Shown here one piece after another: positions 39,546-53,112 of a stretch of DNA of 64,000 nt (position 1 is its first letter; every line of letters begins with the position of its first letter). The notes beneath the pieces are model-generated. The model did not search any database. It saw only the letters and a list, made by a program, of their open reading frames with translations, and was not told the origin of the DNA. The stretch comes from Taenia hydatigena. Lineage: Eukaryota > Platyhelminthes > Cestoda > Cyclophyllidea > Taeniidae. The position numbers and the translations under genes were made by a program. Location: assembly GCA_036345935.2 (NCBI GenBank), contig JADWOT020001312.1:1-64000 (forward strand), written 5' to 3'.

Positions 39546-42500
39546 GTAGTATCTTCAGATCATACGCTTAAGGAATTGCATAAATTCTTATGCAAGGGTG
39601 GATGCCTCCCCTCGCCGCACTGCCTTGGCTATGCCTACGGGGCAGAAGTATACTAAACTATGAAGTCATGCTGGTTAGTACAACTAAATCTTTGACCATC
39701 ATTTGAGGAACTCTAACAAAAATTAAACAGGCCGTTCTTGACGCAAGAGTTCCACCCTGTATCAAAATAGAATAAATTGTGCTTCTTTTTACGAATCTTG
39801 TATGGTTGATGTGGATCGTCAAATGACAAGGAAGAGGCAATGTTGCGCTGTCTTCAGAATCCGTCTTGCAGTCAATTTTAACCCTTGTTAACTGCTTTTG
39901 CTTATTGCTTTCAGGAAGGCCACAAAAACAACTGGTTTAAGTTGACAAGGTGATGTACTTGAAATTTGCCTGATTGCACAAAATGCATCAAAAAAGGCAT
40001 ATTTTTGTTCTGTCAACGACAGTTTTGCCTGCAAAGGACTACATTCACTAGTCTCACGTAGACTTGTTGTCTAAACGTTATTCGACAAAAATACCTGGCT
40101 CTTTGGATAAGTGGTTTCAATTCTACATTGCAGAATGTTTTACCCGTTGCCATCCCTGTAATTTTGCTTATTTTGCATCTAGCGTTATCAACTTGTTTTC
40201 CCTATTAGGTGATGTAGATATTGAGGAGTAGTGCAGCCACGAGAAACGCTTAAAGCAAGCTGATTATGGATTTAAATCCGCCTTGTAGACCGGTCTCGAA
40301 GTTTTGTTGAACAAACGTTGGTACTGTGGTGTGTTGAAAGCGCCGTGGGGGAAGGAGTTCTGCCTGAGAAGGCAAATGTTGAGTGGAACTTTCCTGTGCT
40401 CTTTGCGTCACCGACTGTAGATGGTGAGGCCAATAGAAGTAATTGAGATCTGCATAAAATCTGCTACACTTGTCTATTGAGTGCCTTGAATTGCGCTCGT
40501 GTTTCGTAGTTGGGATCCCACTGGCTGCCTAACCTGATGTCCATTCTGCAACTCAGAGAAGTGAACAAGAAGAGTCTCAGTGAGTTTCTAAGTCGTTTGC
40601 AGCTGGTCAGCAGAGACAGCCTGATTGTGACTCTAGGAAACTGAAGAGTTTTGGAGGCGTCAATCTGGGGCAACTGATTGTCCCTTGTGTATCTTTTCGC
40701 TGTGAAGGCAGATCAGCGTTTGCAAACATGTTAGCTTCTAAGCAGTTAATGTCATCAGTAAAATTAAGGCACTGACTTTCCTTCTAGCAATAATACTTCC
40801 TGAGTAAAGAAAGTAGTGGTCGTTGTCACTTGAAACGGGCAAATACTTAATTGCGTCACATGCATGTGGCGCGTGCCATTAAATGGACACAAACAATCGG
40901 TTGTCCTGGCTCGTGCCACAGACACATTAATTGGGATAAGTGTGAGCGAACAGAGATAAGTTTATTAGTCTGACGGCAGTTACCTGATTCAAACCTGCAG
41001 TGTGGCGGTCGCAGAGTAGTCGATGAGAGTCACATCTTCATAGTCGAGTGCGAGATCGCATGTTTCTCTGCAGGTTGGCAAGACCAAAGGACGAGACCAG
41101 TAATTGCTTAGCACATCTGCGCCCCAAATGAACCGATCATTAACTTCACATCGTTTATTTTAGTAAGTTCTCAGTGATTCCATCGATATTGTTAATAAAG
41201 CTAAGAAGTGGCTACGATTCCAACTTCTGTGTTACCAGTCTAATGTGTCCTTAGGTTTTTAATGCTTTCCGCATTTGCAAATTATAATTGGCGAATGAAG
41301 CTAGTGAAAAAATTGATGAGGCCATCACCTAAACAAACTCACATTTTTAATGATTCCAACTAGCAGCAATATCACACGTGTAGTCAAAATCGCGCCGCAT
41401 TTAAGTGCAGCTAACAAAATATCCAAAGCGTGATTGATTAAATGGAAAAAACTTTCTCTACCTAGTGAATACCAGGACCTCTAAATATTAAATCAAGCAA
41501 GCATGTAAGGTAGAGTCTAAGATGTTTACTTTGTGGCAGTATGTCATCAGAACCGAATTATATATCTCGGGATGCATAGACAGTAAAGCTAGATTACAGA
41601 ATTTTTTGTAGTTTAAATAAGCTTTTATTCTCAATAAAGGAGATGAATTGATTGATGTTAAATGCACAAATGGCTCCCACTAAACACAGCGATGAAGCTG
41701 AACCAACATCCTTCAAGCGCAAAATTGGAAAGGTAGTTTCAATAAGATTAGCAGATAGAAGACAGAGGGATTGTCAAAGAAGAGATTTTTCTCTCCTCAC
41801 ACAGGCATAAGACTACCTCCCACCACCCATGGCCTTCACAGACGCTGAGGTATCAAGTCATCATAGTGATGTGCCAATGTGCCAAGACTTGCTGCTTCAT
41901 TGATTTTGTCACCTGCACATGCTTGATGGGAGGAAATGGCCCTCTCACTTATTGAGTGTGCTTATCCCTCACGCGGACGATGAGACGCGTTTATGTATGT
42001 AGGTGTAGTCAAAATAATGGTGTGAATTAAGAATGGGTACAATTGGCTTGCCGTAAGACAACGTTGGGAAAGCATGCACTCAGAAGCTTTAATCGCGTGT
42101 TTGAGTAGTCGCTTATGCGACCATTAGTAGTAAGACACTTACCACCTCTCCAAATCTAAACACTGAGAGTTGGTAGTCACCCTGTTTTTAGGTTTTGTGA
42201 AGCTGCCCATGACATTCTGTCAAAAAGAAAATAACCTTATTATGAGGGAGTGAATGAAAAAAGGGGGAAAATTTATGGAATAAAATTGCCCTTTCTGTGT
42301 TCAAAGCATTAACACCCAACTGATTTTCTGGAAGCATTAGCATGGAGATATTAGGAATACAAATGCTCCCAGCACTTGAAAGACTCCAAGTTGTAGGGTT
42401 CCAAATAGTGATTAAAAGTTGTGTTTGTGGTTCATGTGTTGATTATTTGTTTCTATAAAGGGCTGAGAGTGGTGCAGTGGGAACAACCATGCTGATATGT

Positions 42501-43769
42501 GGCCATCTCTAGGGGCTTCTCCGATTCAGTTTTTTTGCTGGCTGAGAGTCTCATGATGAGAAAACTAACTAGCGCATCCACTGCCTTGAATAAAAGCAGT
42601 TGAATTAGACACACAGCTTAAACGGTTTCAATTTGCTACATTTGCGGTCCTCAAGTGGTTGCATTTTGCACGATACCTGTGAAATTAAGAGCGTCGCTTC
42701 GGGCTTCTTGACCACTACCACTTGTTCTGCACATCTGTCAAGTCGAGCGTTGACATCAGCTGTATTAGCCAGCGATAAAAAGGTATGAGAAGGAGACGTT
42801 GGCATGCTAACAAACAATTGCAGGCATTGCAAAGATTCAAAAAAGCTTCCACTGAAGCACAGTTATGGGCGTGCATCAGACACGAAGTACGCGGCTGACC
42901 ATAAGAATGCAGATACAAGTGCGTGTTTTGCATCTCAAACAAGCTAATAAAATCAGTAGACTGAAATTGCACTTGCGCAGCAGTTTATTTACCTTTCCTA
43001 CCTTCCGACGAGATTGAGTTCGGTTTAAGTGGTGGGTGTGGTAGGGAATTACGACAATGTCAGGAGAGGTGGAAACGCTAGGCGCTGCGATATGCATCTG
43101 ATCAAGACCGAATTACTAGGGTGTCCAGCAAATAGTCTAGTAGCTCAGACGCAGAAGAGAGGCTTTACTGTTTCGAAATTCCCGACTGACTGCAAATTAT
43201 GCAGCTCTCCTCAGTTTACGCTGGGTACGATGTCAGCACTGCCGACTCAGCCACTTCTCCTTCCTAGTTTGCGCATCAACCGACTACAAGATCTCGGGTC
43301 ATGCTTATTAAATTAACCACTTTAAACACACTATCTTACAGCAATTCTCAAGAAGCGAATGCATGTTTGATTTGCGTGGTCTATCCCTTCCCTTTCATGA
43401 GCAGATAGTGGCTAACGCTCATTTGGGAATGCTCGAGGCGTGCGATTGGACAAGAGGTTGGCACCATTAAGGGTTCCATTTTTTTAGGGTCGGGTCGCCT
43501 AGAAATTGCTTCGCTTCGGAGGAGATGATACGGTTTTTTATATCATGACTGCTACTTTAAGTACATCGCCAAGTGTAGCTGCCGAGAACGCTCCAATCTT
43601 CACCCAGAAATTGGATGCTAACACATTAGGTAGCAAACTCAATTCCGATTTCCCCTTTATTTTACTTGTATCATGACACTTTGCTCGGAAAAACACAAAC
43701 GTGATTTTATGCTGCAAAATATGGCTTAGGATTGCTTTTATACATTAAAAATGATGAAACACATCGGCT
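39546..43769. other. Intergenic, no supported gene
   Basis: About 4.2 kb was read on both strands. Frames stay below 100 codons and none resembles a known domain. No tRNA-like fold, long repeat or tandem array was noticed. Confidence 0.4.
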
Positions 43770-44515
43770 TTGTGCGTGCTTGACCAAACAGTTAGGAAAA
43801 AAACAGCTGTTTTAAGGTCAACTCAATTTCAACTAGACGGGATTCGGTTGTCGCTTATTGGGTTGAACTTCTTAATCAGGTTTAGAGGAGAATGTACGAC
43901 CACTCTCAGCAGCTAACGTTTTACTAGAGCATCGCAATATTATGTGAGCGGCGCAAAGGCATAACGTACAATTAAGCAATATGGACTAGGGATGTGGCCA
44001 AGTACTCACAGCGAGTAGTGCATGTGACTATCTGAACATGTGAAGTGGCAAAGATCAAAGCGATTCTTTTCCTCCATGGGTTCGTTAGCTTCCATTTAAA
44101 TTTCTATAAGTCGCATTATGTGGCTATGCTCTTCTGTATTTTGAAGCGCCAATATCAGCGGTGCCTCACATTAACACATTCTAATGAAAGCTAAAGCAGG
44201 GTTTGCCGAGCATTCGCAGATGAGTCAATTTCTGTGTTGTAGAATGCGTGACATCTTAGCTATTCACGCTGATGTGTTAGAAGGCTTTTAAGAGCACATT
44301 CTTGCTGTGAGAAGTCGTCTTACTTTAGGCATACTCTCTGTTGTTTTTCCACTTGGCTACCCATATACAGAAAATTGTCGAGTCAAAAGCGAAGCTAGTT
44401 CTCTTATTGCTTTTTAACGGATGCGTGATTAATCTTTGCATCACGCATATGGGTGCGTGGAACAAAAAGATGAGCTGTGCCTTGACAACCACTCGCATGG
44501 TTCGTTCTGCCGACA
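43770..44515 (-). repeat. Dispersed element, copy E (inverted, partial)
   Basis: Read on the minus strand, this matches the central and 3' part of the copies at 13.1 and 56.5 kb. Shared blocks are GGCACAGCTCAT, CCACGCACCCATATGCGTGA, TAAGAGAACTAGCTTCG, TTTTGACTCGAC with a TGGGTAGCCAAGTGGAAA block, GCGACTTATAGAAATT, and GTACTTGGCCACATCCCTAG. The 5' 500 or so bases are absent. The 151-codon plus-strand frame at 44,341-44,796 runs antisense through this repeat and on into the next duplicated segment, so it is not a gene. Confidence 0.65.
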
Positions 44516-44639
44516 GACGCTTTTGCTTTTCCAAACATATTTCTTTCCTTCTTCTCTACACATTCCAATCCAATTCGCAACAGCAACACGGAGTCGCTGA
44601 CAATCTCCAAACTGCATCTGCTATGCTTAATCGACTATG

Positions 44640-47600
44640 CCCTGTACAGCCCTTACGAGCATTGAGCATCATTGCCTGCTATCACAAACTGATAAGTCTC
44701 ACATGTCACACATGCGAGACGTGCGGGCTGAAACGGAGCAATCAGGGCAGGACATGTAATGATGGTAGCCTGATTCCAAAAATGGATCACAGTTAAGGCA
44801 AGCTTGTAAGAACCTAATAATCAACGCTGAAATTTTATTCTTATTCTCGACGAAGAACACCACCCGATTGTGGGATCCTCCTGGCTCTTTGATGCCATAC
44901 ATACCTTAATAGAGTGGTCTGCTTCCTCAGCTTACAAACTCGTTAATAACAGAGTACCTTGATCTAGCTGGCTTAAGATTAAGACTATAGGTATATTGGG
45001 ATCGTCGAATCGGCAGATTGATGGACAGTGAGAAGGTCTGACGCAATAGTGGCGTGTAGAGTATATACTCACGATGTGTTGTCCTTCTCACTTTGATTGA
45101 AGCAGTTTTGCAGCTAATGACTAGCTTAAGCCTTAAAAATATGGATGAACCTTACAAATTGGACAAATTCTTTGACTTTCAAGGCCAAACAGTTATCAGT
45201 TTGCCAAATTGCGCTCCCAGATTTGTATGCTCCCTCATTCACGTAGGGATTCAATCACTCCTTGTTCCACATGTGAAACCCGTGGAGGCGCAACAGGAGT
45301 ATCTAAAAGCTCTTTTTCACGTGGCATAAATTAGTACTGGTTTTACTTAATCAAAGGGGTGCTAATGTGGGAAGTAGATGGCAGTGCGTCTTCACATCAA
45401 GCCGCGCTTATTTCATCCACCCTATTTGTAGAGCTGCTGTAAAATTCATGATCGCCTGTTTCAAAATACAAAGGGAGCGGACATTCACTAGTGCCGTCTT
45501 TAGGCGGTGCCACCTGAACGGAGCTGCACTCTGCAGAGAACCAAGTAATCTCACACTGGAATGCGAAGGTGTGCTTCTGGGTGAACAATCCACAGCCTCC
45601 ACACTTCAGCCTGGTTCCTTTTAATGTTATCAGTTATCAGTTAATGCGTCTGTAGCAGGAGCCAGCACGATCGGTCGTTCTTGAAGCTGGTTTACATGGT
45701 GGATCTTGATTCATGGTAAGTACATGAGCTGCTCAAGCACTCTTGTCTGCTTCGTACGTCGGTCTTGCCTCTACTCTGGACTTGAACTCTTGTAAAGTAC
45801 CCCCGCATCAAACTGCTAAGCAAGATAAACAAATAAAAAGGAAGCTAATCAAATTTATTAGAAAACTTCTAGAATAAAGACATACAAAGCACTTTGTAGT
45901 ATGAATTGATTTGGCCACACAAAAGGGACACACTTTGCCGTCAAATTCCCTTTGGACAACAATTAGAGATGCTGCCTTCGGTAACGGTTTTATGCTGGTG
46001 TAAATAGCGCTTAAGGCATAGTAATATGCTTTGTTTAATTCATATTGCGCAAGCAGACACATTTCGAACGCACTTGCATGTCCTCTCGAAACTGTTTGTT
46101 ATGTGGCCCTTCTGAAAAGCACTAAGCGGCAACGGCCGGTCGGAATTCTACAATAGATTCAACTGCAAAACAGATCATAAAGGTGGCGCACCATTGCATT
46201 TGTCTCGTATTCTACGACTTGCTTCAGTCCTACAGAATTTATCACGGGAAGCACGAGGTTCGGACGCAAACAGGGCAATTTAGGTGTTGGTGATTTATTT
46301 CCACGTAAACTAGGGTTGCACTGCTTAATTTCTTATCCGGAGTTTCTCCAATGATGGTCACCGTTCTGGTTGTGCGTCCCAGCAGGATTTCTTGATGCAG
46401 TAAACTTCTTTCTCGTACGCTTCACCTTGTATTACGGCGATAAAATGCGTCCGCCCTCACAAAGGACCTAATGATAATTATTGCGTGGACGATCGGACGT
46501 GGTTCGAAACAAAAGGCTTCAAAAAGCATAGTGGAGATACACACTCATTGCATGGAAATAATAGCGAATAAATCTCTCTCATATTGAAACGCGTCAAAAC
46601 CTGGCAAATGAACTAATTCATGTGCTTTGTGTCTCCGTGAGTTAGAACATCGAGTATAAGGGCCCCGAAGGACCAAACTTCGACTCAAATATTCCGTTGA
46701 TAGCCACTTATCATTGCCTTCAGTGTCAAAGAAGCTAAAATGCGATAAAGACGGCAAGAAGAATGCAATCCTTCATGCAATCCCTAAAGCTGACTGATAA
46801 TTTCTAATGGTGAACATTTAAGGACCGCATTATATAAATGAATGGAATTTTAAATAAAATCAGGAATTTCGGTCCGTTTTAAATCAGTGAGCCTCAAATA
46901 GCCACTTCTGTTAACCATAAATCTCAAGATACATCGCGGCCATCACGACTTAGACGCCCAGCTAAACAAAAAGAGGTTGAGTCCATTATCGCTGATGAAC
47001 TCGTTCGTACCGTTGAGACATGTTTTCCCATTGGCAAAGCGCACGTTATCAATGGTGCTGTTAAAGGCTTTATAGTTTATAAATCATTGTGAAATTCGTT
47101 TGCCGGTTCTGGTTGTAGAGATGATAAGCGCGTCCGAAGTAGCCGGCCAACGATCGCAAGCCTGGACGTGTCAGAGTCACTTAGGGCGAAATGGATTGTG
47201 TGAGAAGCGGGCTCGTCGATTAGTCTGAAATGGTTGGTTTATCTTTTTAAGTGATTTTCTTCCTGCCTCTCTTCTATGGGTAATAAAAAGCAACTAAGTG
47301 GCAGACAAAGCCTAAAACTGAATCTTATTCAGCCAGATGTTCTATTCGCGAAGTCTGTGGTGTACGATGCCACATGTTTTGCTATAAGGGACAAGTAGTT
47401 TTTTTAGGTAAAGCGAAAGTGCACAAGGATGGGAGAACGACAGTGGGCAACAACATGCAAATAAATTTCATGTAGTCCACTTGGCATCCCTCAGCACTCT
47501 TGAGGTAGTCCCGAAGGGCACCGTCAGCCACGAAGTCATTGACAATGAAGACTTTATCGCCATGCGCTACCAGAGGCAAAATATATTGATGCAAAAGTCT

Positions 47601-49150
47601 TTGCATCATTCTTCTCACCTCTGGATAGGCTTTAGCATTTCGCCATTATCATCTTAATCCTGTGGATAAAAATTGGATAGACTGCACCAAAGTCGACCCT
47701 TACTATCATTTTCTCCAATCTTACCTCCCCCCAACGGATGAAAGGATCCACCCTACGTATACATGCCTAAACCAAACTGACCCCACAGGTGAGAAAGAGA
47801 AAGAAATTGAGTAAGGAAAAATCCAGGTCATCGACTGTTGCTACAGGTAGATGACTGAAGCGCGATGCCAAAATCATGCCAAGCTTTGTGATTTTGACAG
47901 CAGCGAACCCTTATCCTGCACAACTCGATTTGATGAGGGTTGAAGCAGTCATTTTAAAAGTTAAAGGGAGAGACATAAAGTTGGTAAGGCAATTGAGGAG
48001 ACCACTATCTTACAAATGGTATCGACACTCCGCCAACCAGGATTCACATAGTCATGGCAAGACCTACAACAGGAAAGCATTGCTGAAATAACAAGTTAGA
48101 TGAATGCCTGTGCCCATCCTGGACCCATTAAAAAGTAATCCTCTTTCAGGTGAATTAAACTTGGAGCGATTTGTCTAAAAATTGAATTAAAATGAAGGGT
48201 TCCCCTAAAGCCGACTGAAATGTACGAATGAGCAGACTTATAATCATTTGATGTCATCAAGGGCGGGTGATAGTGCATATGAGTGGATCCTCAGTACACG
48301 AACCGCCATGGAAATGTTACAAATCAGAGGGCGGCAAGGCATGCAGGAATGGGTGGACATGGAATTTAACTGCACAGAGTAGTGGATGGGAAGATGAGTG
48401 CTGGGAAGTAAATCATTATCAGCAGTGCAAAGACTGCATTGGCTGACAGCGGTCCCACATGCACCCGTCAACACTCCAACAGCCGAATGCTGGCTGCAAA
48501 AATGAGGCATGATGTCCTAGTCAGGCGATTGGTGCTGCTGGAGATGGGATTCCTAGCACTCACCCCATTTGCCATCCCCAGATCAGCCACTTCATCTCCA
48601 CTTAGGCAGGAGGAGTAGTGCTGCTGACAAGCTATTGAGCAAAAGCGCAAAATATTTATATCATTCTGATTATCCATGCAATGTTTCATGCCACCAACTC
48701 AAGCGCTTTTGTCGTTAACTGTGGTGACTGCTGGCGCAAGGACTCCTCGCGACTGACTCAATTCAACCAATCGCCACGCAACCCATTTGGTGCACACCCA
48801 CCTTTTATCGGCTCTTGGGTGGTACGATCCGTATCAGGTGTGATGGAGGCGCCTTTGGAGACAAGAATGCATCCCATTACCACAAGCCTCTAATTCACAG
48901 TTTCCTTGACGTCAAAGCCTGTTTCGAAGGCTTTCCCCCAATTACGATTGCATACAGCTTCACCCTTCCTCTCATTCGTCGGCGGCTGCACACTCGAGGG
49001 AAAGAAGCACTGGGTAGACTCCTGCTTGAACAGGTTTGTAGGTGATGGCTGGTGTGCGCAGATGTGACAGCCCTATATAGATTTGTGGGAGACGCAAAGC
49101 AGCGCTGTAGACTCGTCAGTGTACTGACTCCTGACTGGTAATGCTCTGAT
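44640..49150. repeat. Segmental duplication, copy 1 (about 4.5 kb)
   Basis: The segment is collinear and in the same orientation as 58,840-63,370. Landmarks in order are CACATGTCACACATGCGAGACG, GGCAAGCTTGTAAGAACCT, GAAGAACACCACC with GTGGGATCCTCCTGG, GATGGCAGTGCG, a CATA(G/A)(T/C)AATATGCTTT block, AGCAGGATTTC, CTGGCAAATGAAC, TTGTGTCTCCGT(G/T)AGTTAGAAC, TAGACGCCCAGCTAAAC, TAGGCAGGAGGA and CTGCACACTCGAGGGAA. The copies are old, about 70-75% identical with many indels. Both carry the same broken kinase gene on the minus strand. A partial third copy of the left end lies at 19.0 kb. Confidence 0.75.
46340..47620 (-). pseudogene. Protein kinase (tyrosine-kinase-like) pseudogene, copy 1
   Basis: Minus-strand fragments fit kinase subdomains in order. 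At 47,618-47,400 there is an alpha-C to hinge region with RRMMQRLLHQYILPLV and FIVNDFVADGALRDYLKSAE. Near 46,890-46,855 there is VNRSGYLRLTD followed by LK where DFG would be. At 46,705-46,660 there is KWLSTEYL, the P+1/APE region. At 46,430-46,340 there is YCIKKSCWDAQPER, the conserved CW...R of subdomain XI, followed by an in-frame TGA. The glycine loop, the catalytic lysine and a clear HRD loop were not found. Fragments lie in different frames separated by intron-sized gaps, and the DFG glycine is lost. The CWDAQPER and GALRDYL patterns point to the tyrosine kinase or TKL group. It would not give an active kinase. The paralogue at 60.8-62.1 kb has the same parts. Confidence 0.6.
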
Positions 49151-49337
49151 GCCTGTGTGAACTAAGTAGTGAGTTGCAAATGTCTTGTTGCCTTGGTATC
49201 GCCCTTTGTATTTTCTCCGCTGTCCACACATGGATGGTTGAGTATGGAGTCAATACCGAAGAGTCGTTTCACTGCCAAATTCTTGATCAAACACCATGCT
49301 ATGTAGCCGCGTTGCCCTTTGAAACCTAAGGTAGCAT

Positions 49338-51224
49338 TTTCATTCCGTGTGTTTTTTTTTAATAGGCAACAATAAGCAGTCTGGTTCTTTCTTGCTCTAG
49401 TAGATAAATGTGATTCAAAGTAGACATTCAACTGGAATATATTCAAAGTAAGAATGCTAAGAAATTAGTAGGTAGGTGATCAGCGATAGAGACAACTTTT
49501 AAAGATTACGGTTTCTTCCCAGCTATTGTACAGTACCTCTTGATCATTTCGATCTTGCCCTTAATTAGTGACTGCTTATGTGTGTGCACTTGTTACATTT
49601 TAATCAAGTTTTCATCCTCGCATGCATCTGCAACATGCCATTTCGCGTTTATTAATAGCACATGAAAGAGATTCCAAAGTTGGTGGGTCATTGATAGAAG
49701 CATACGCATAACCGGGAGACGACTTGGTGTTTTGTGTTCCTGCAAGGTGAAAGCGAGAAGAGATGAATACTGGTGGTCGGCGGTCCCGAAATCAAGATCA
49801 AACGTCGCAATCAAATATCGATCCATGCGCGAAGTCGTCGAGCAACGGCGCTCAATGTACTCGACCACTGGTTGTGCCACCCTCAGCAAATTCGTGGGGT
49901 AAAACGAATATGCACTACTAACCCAACCTCCTGCTTTCCACTACTTCGATCTATGCATTGCGGAAATTGAGCTCACTCTAGCAAGTCCTATTCATTTTAC
50001 CGGGATTTCCCTACCAAAATTAGCTGTTGATGAGAAGCCTCAACCGTGAACTCCTGTGGGTTACTGGATGCTTTAGTGAGCAGGTCGAGGCTTGAAGAAG
50101 AGCTACAACATTGGAAAGGTTAAGGGATTTGTAGACGGTAATTAGGAGATTCCAGCAAGGACCACAACTAAGTCATCAGTCCTCATTGCTGGAACCACTG
50201 CATTGCAGTCAACAGTAGGCCTTCTAATCCTGTCGACGTTTCCTCACCTTCCACCTCTTCTTTAACTTAACTTGTAAACACTTCTTCCATTCATGATACT
50301 GTAATAAGATGACAAAAAACTGTAGAAAAATTGGCTTTGAAGGGTTGCACAAGATTTTGCAAGTGTTTTCTTTTAACGTGACGTCAATCAGTGTGACGCG
50401 TGGTGGTAAAATGTGGTGACGGTCGTGTCTGCGGCTCCTTTGTTCACAGATGGCCTGACGTTAGGAGCGAATCTCACTGACGCGGATTGCACACTGACGA
50501 TCAGTGCGCAACTCCTGTGTTAGATCCACGCAACTGAATCCAATGGAATTGAATGCTGATGTTGGTGATGTTTTAACCACCTGCTAGCGCCTCCTGTTAA
50601 AGAACGCTATCGCTTAACCCCACGTGTCCAATACACGTTTCCTACTGAGCGACGATTAAGACGGCTGTTTATTTACACCCGGCTTGCCTCTGTCTACAGT
50701 TCAAGCAGCATCGCAGGTCATTTTTGCATGCCTGAAGCACTGAAAATGCTCCAATTTTCGGCTTGTACGTAGCAACCCAGAGAGTCTAGACATGATGGGA
50801 CCTTGCTCTGCCAATCGCTTGAGTATCGCTTTATTTTCCTACTGATTAGGCCTTGCTGAAGGTGTCAGTGGTGGCGATTTTATACCACCCCGAATTCTGC
50901 CCAGTTTTAAGGCCATGTGTCTTACAGAAACCTCGAGTAGCTGTTGCTCCCCTAATGCATTCTACCTGCTATTCCTCTGTGAATTTGCCCATGATTTTTC
51001 GCCTTAGGTGCACCATCGCCAAGTGATAGCTCTACTCTCTACAGCTACCAACACGAGTAACACCGACGCTAGCCACATTTTCTACTTCAAAGTGACGTTT
51101 TCAAGTAACCTCCAAGGTTGTTCCCTCAATAAGGGTAAAAGGGCCTTAAAAAATTGTGGACGGCTGTTATGAACACTCAACACTTCCCAACTATATTTTC
51201 GTGCAACCCCTCTTTTGTTCTGAA
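49338..51224. repeat. 1,887-bp near-identical direct duplication, copy 1
   Basis: Every base corresponds to 51,226-53,112 with a constant offset of 1,888 and no indels. I count about ten substitutions, at 49,606, 49,962, 50,647, 50,648, 50,792, 50,800, 50,884, 50,990, 50,991 and 51,086. The only sequence between the copies is a single N at 51,225. A 98-codon minus-strand frame (49,889-49,593, containing FDLDFGTADHQYSSLL) is present in both copies but has no recognised family. Confidence 0.97.
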
Positions 51225-51225
51225 N
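51225..51225. other. Single ambiguous base at a duplication junction
   Basis: The only N in the window. It lies exactly where the first copy of the 1,887-bp unit ends and the second begins. The base after the second copy and the base before the first copy are both T. A merge point between two contigs that carry the same locus would produce this. Confidence 0.95.
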
Positions 51226-53112
51226 TTTCATTCCGTGTGTTTTTTTTTAATAGGCAACAATAAGCAGTCTGGTTCTTTCTTGCTCTAGTAGATAAATGTG
51301 ATTCAAAGTAGACATTCAACTGGAATATATTCAAAGTAAGAATGCTAAGAAATTAGTAGGTAGGTGATCAGCGATAGAGACAACTTTTAAAGATTACGGT
51401 TTCTTCCCAGCTATTGTACAGTACCTCTTGATCATTTCGATCTTGCCCTTAATTAGTGACTGCTTATGTGTGTGCACTTGTTACATTTTAATCGAGTTTT
51501 CATCCTCGCATGCATCTGCAACATGCCATTTCGCGTTTATTAATAGCACATGAAAGAGATTCCAAAGTTGGTGGGTCATTGATAGAAGCATACGCATAAC
51601 CGGGAGACGACTTGGTGTTTTGTGTTCCTGCAAGGTGAAAGCGAGAAGAGATGAATACTGGTGGTCGGCGGTCCCGAAATCAAGATCAAACGTCGCAATC
51701 AAATATCGATCCATGCGCGAAGTCGTCGAGCAACGGCGCTCAATGTACTCGACCACTGGTTGTGCCACCCTCAGCAAATTCGTGGGGTAAAACGAATATG
51801 CACTACTAACCCAACCTCCTGCTTTCCACTACTTCGATCTATGCATTGCAGAAATTGAGCTCACTCTAGCAAGTCCTATTCATTTTACCGGGATTTCCCT
51901 ACCAAAATTAGCTGTTGATGAGAAGCCTCAACCGTGAACTCCTGTGGGTTACTGGATGCTTTAGTGAGCAGGTCGAGGCTTGAAGAAGAGCTACAACATT
52001 GGAAAGGTTAAGGGATTTGTAGACGGTAATTAGGAGATTCCAGCAAGGACCACAACTAAGTCATCAGTCCTCATTGCTGGAACCACTGCATTGCAGTCAA
52101 CAGTAGGCCTTCTAATCCTGTCGACGTTTCCTCACCTTCCACCTCTTCTTTAACTTAACTTGTAAACACTTCTTCCATTCATGATACTGTAATAAGATGA
52201 CAAAAAACTGTAGAAAAATTGGCTTTGAAGGGTTGCACAAGATTTTGCAAGTGTTTTCTTTTAACGTGACGTCAATCAGTGTGACGCGTGGTGGTAAAAT
52301 GTGGTGACGGTCGTGTCTGCGGCTCCTTTGTTCACAGATGGCCTGACGTTAGGAGCGAATCTCACTGACGCGGATTGCACACTGACGATCAGTGCGCAAC
52401 TCCTGTGTTAGATCCACGCAACTGAATCCAATGGAATTGAATGCTGATGTTGGTGATGTTTTAACCACCTGCTAGCGCCTCCTGTTAAAGAACGCTATCG
52501 CTTAACCCCACGTGTCCAATACACGTTTCCTACTAGGCGACGATTAAGACGGCTGTTTATTTACACCCGGCTTGCCTCTGTCTACAGTTCAAGCAGCATC
52601 GCAGGTCATTTTTGCATGCCTGAAGCACTGAAAATGCTCCAATTTTCGGCTTGTACGTAGCAACCCAGAGAGTCTAGACGTGATGGGCCCTTGCTCTGCC
52701 AATCGCTTGAGTATCGCTTTATTTTCCTACTGATTAGGCCTTGCTGAAGGTGTCAGTGGTGGCGATTTTATGCCACCCCGAATTCTGCCCAGTTTTAAGG
52801 CCATGTGTCTTACAGAAACCTCGAGTAGCTGTTGCTCCCCTAATGCATTCTACCTGCTATTCCTCTGTGAATTTGCCTTTGATTTTTCGCCTTAGGTGCA
52901 CCATCGCCAAGTGATAGCTCTACTCTCTACAGCTACCAACACGAGTAACACCGACGCTAGCCACATTTTCTACGTCAAAGTGACGTTTTCAAGTAACCTC
53001 CAAGGTTGTTCCCTCAATAAGGGTAAAAGGGCCTTAAAAAATTGTGGACGGCTGTTATGAACACTCAACACTTCCCAACTATATTTTCGTGCAACCCCTC
53101 TTTTGTTCTGAA
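51226..53112. repeat. 1,887-bp near-identical direct duplication, copy 2
   Basis: Second copy, about 99.5% identical to 49,338-51,224. The level and type of difference (scattered single substitutions, no indels) match two alleles of one locus better than an ancient tandem duplication. Other duplications in this window are only 70-80% identical. Confidence 0.97.

Noticed and set aside
44341..44796. 151-codon plus-strand open frame
   Set aside because: It runs antisense through a dispersed-element copy and on into the segmental duplication. Equivalent frames are not open in the other copies.
47340..47375. HHRLRE...NIWL on the minus strand as a kinase HRD loop
   Set aside because: It lies upstream of a YLE-like stretch near 46,940 that should precede HRD, contains a stop, and matches only loosely. 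It was left out of the kinase call.
49593..49889. 98-codon minus-strand frame seen twice (also at 51,481-51,777), taken as conserved
   Set aside because: The two copies are almost identical because the DNA is duplicated very recently or artefactually, so the repeated frame is not evidence of selection.
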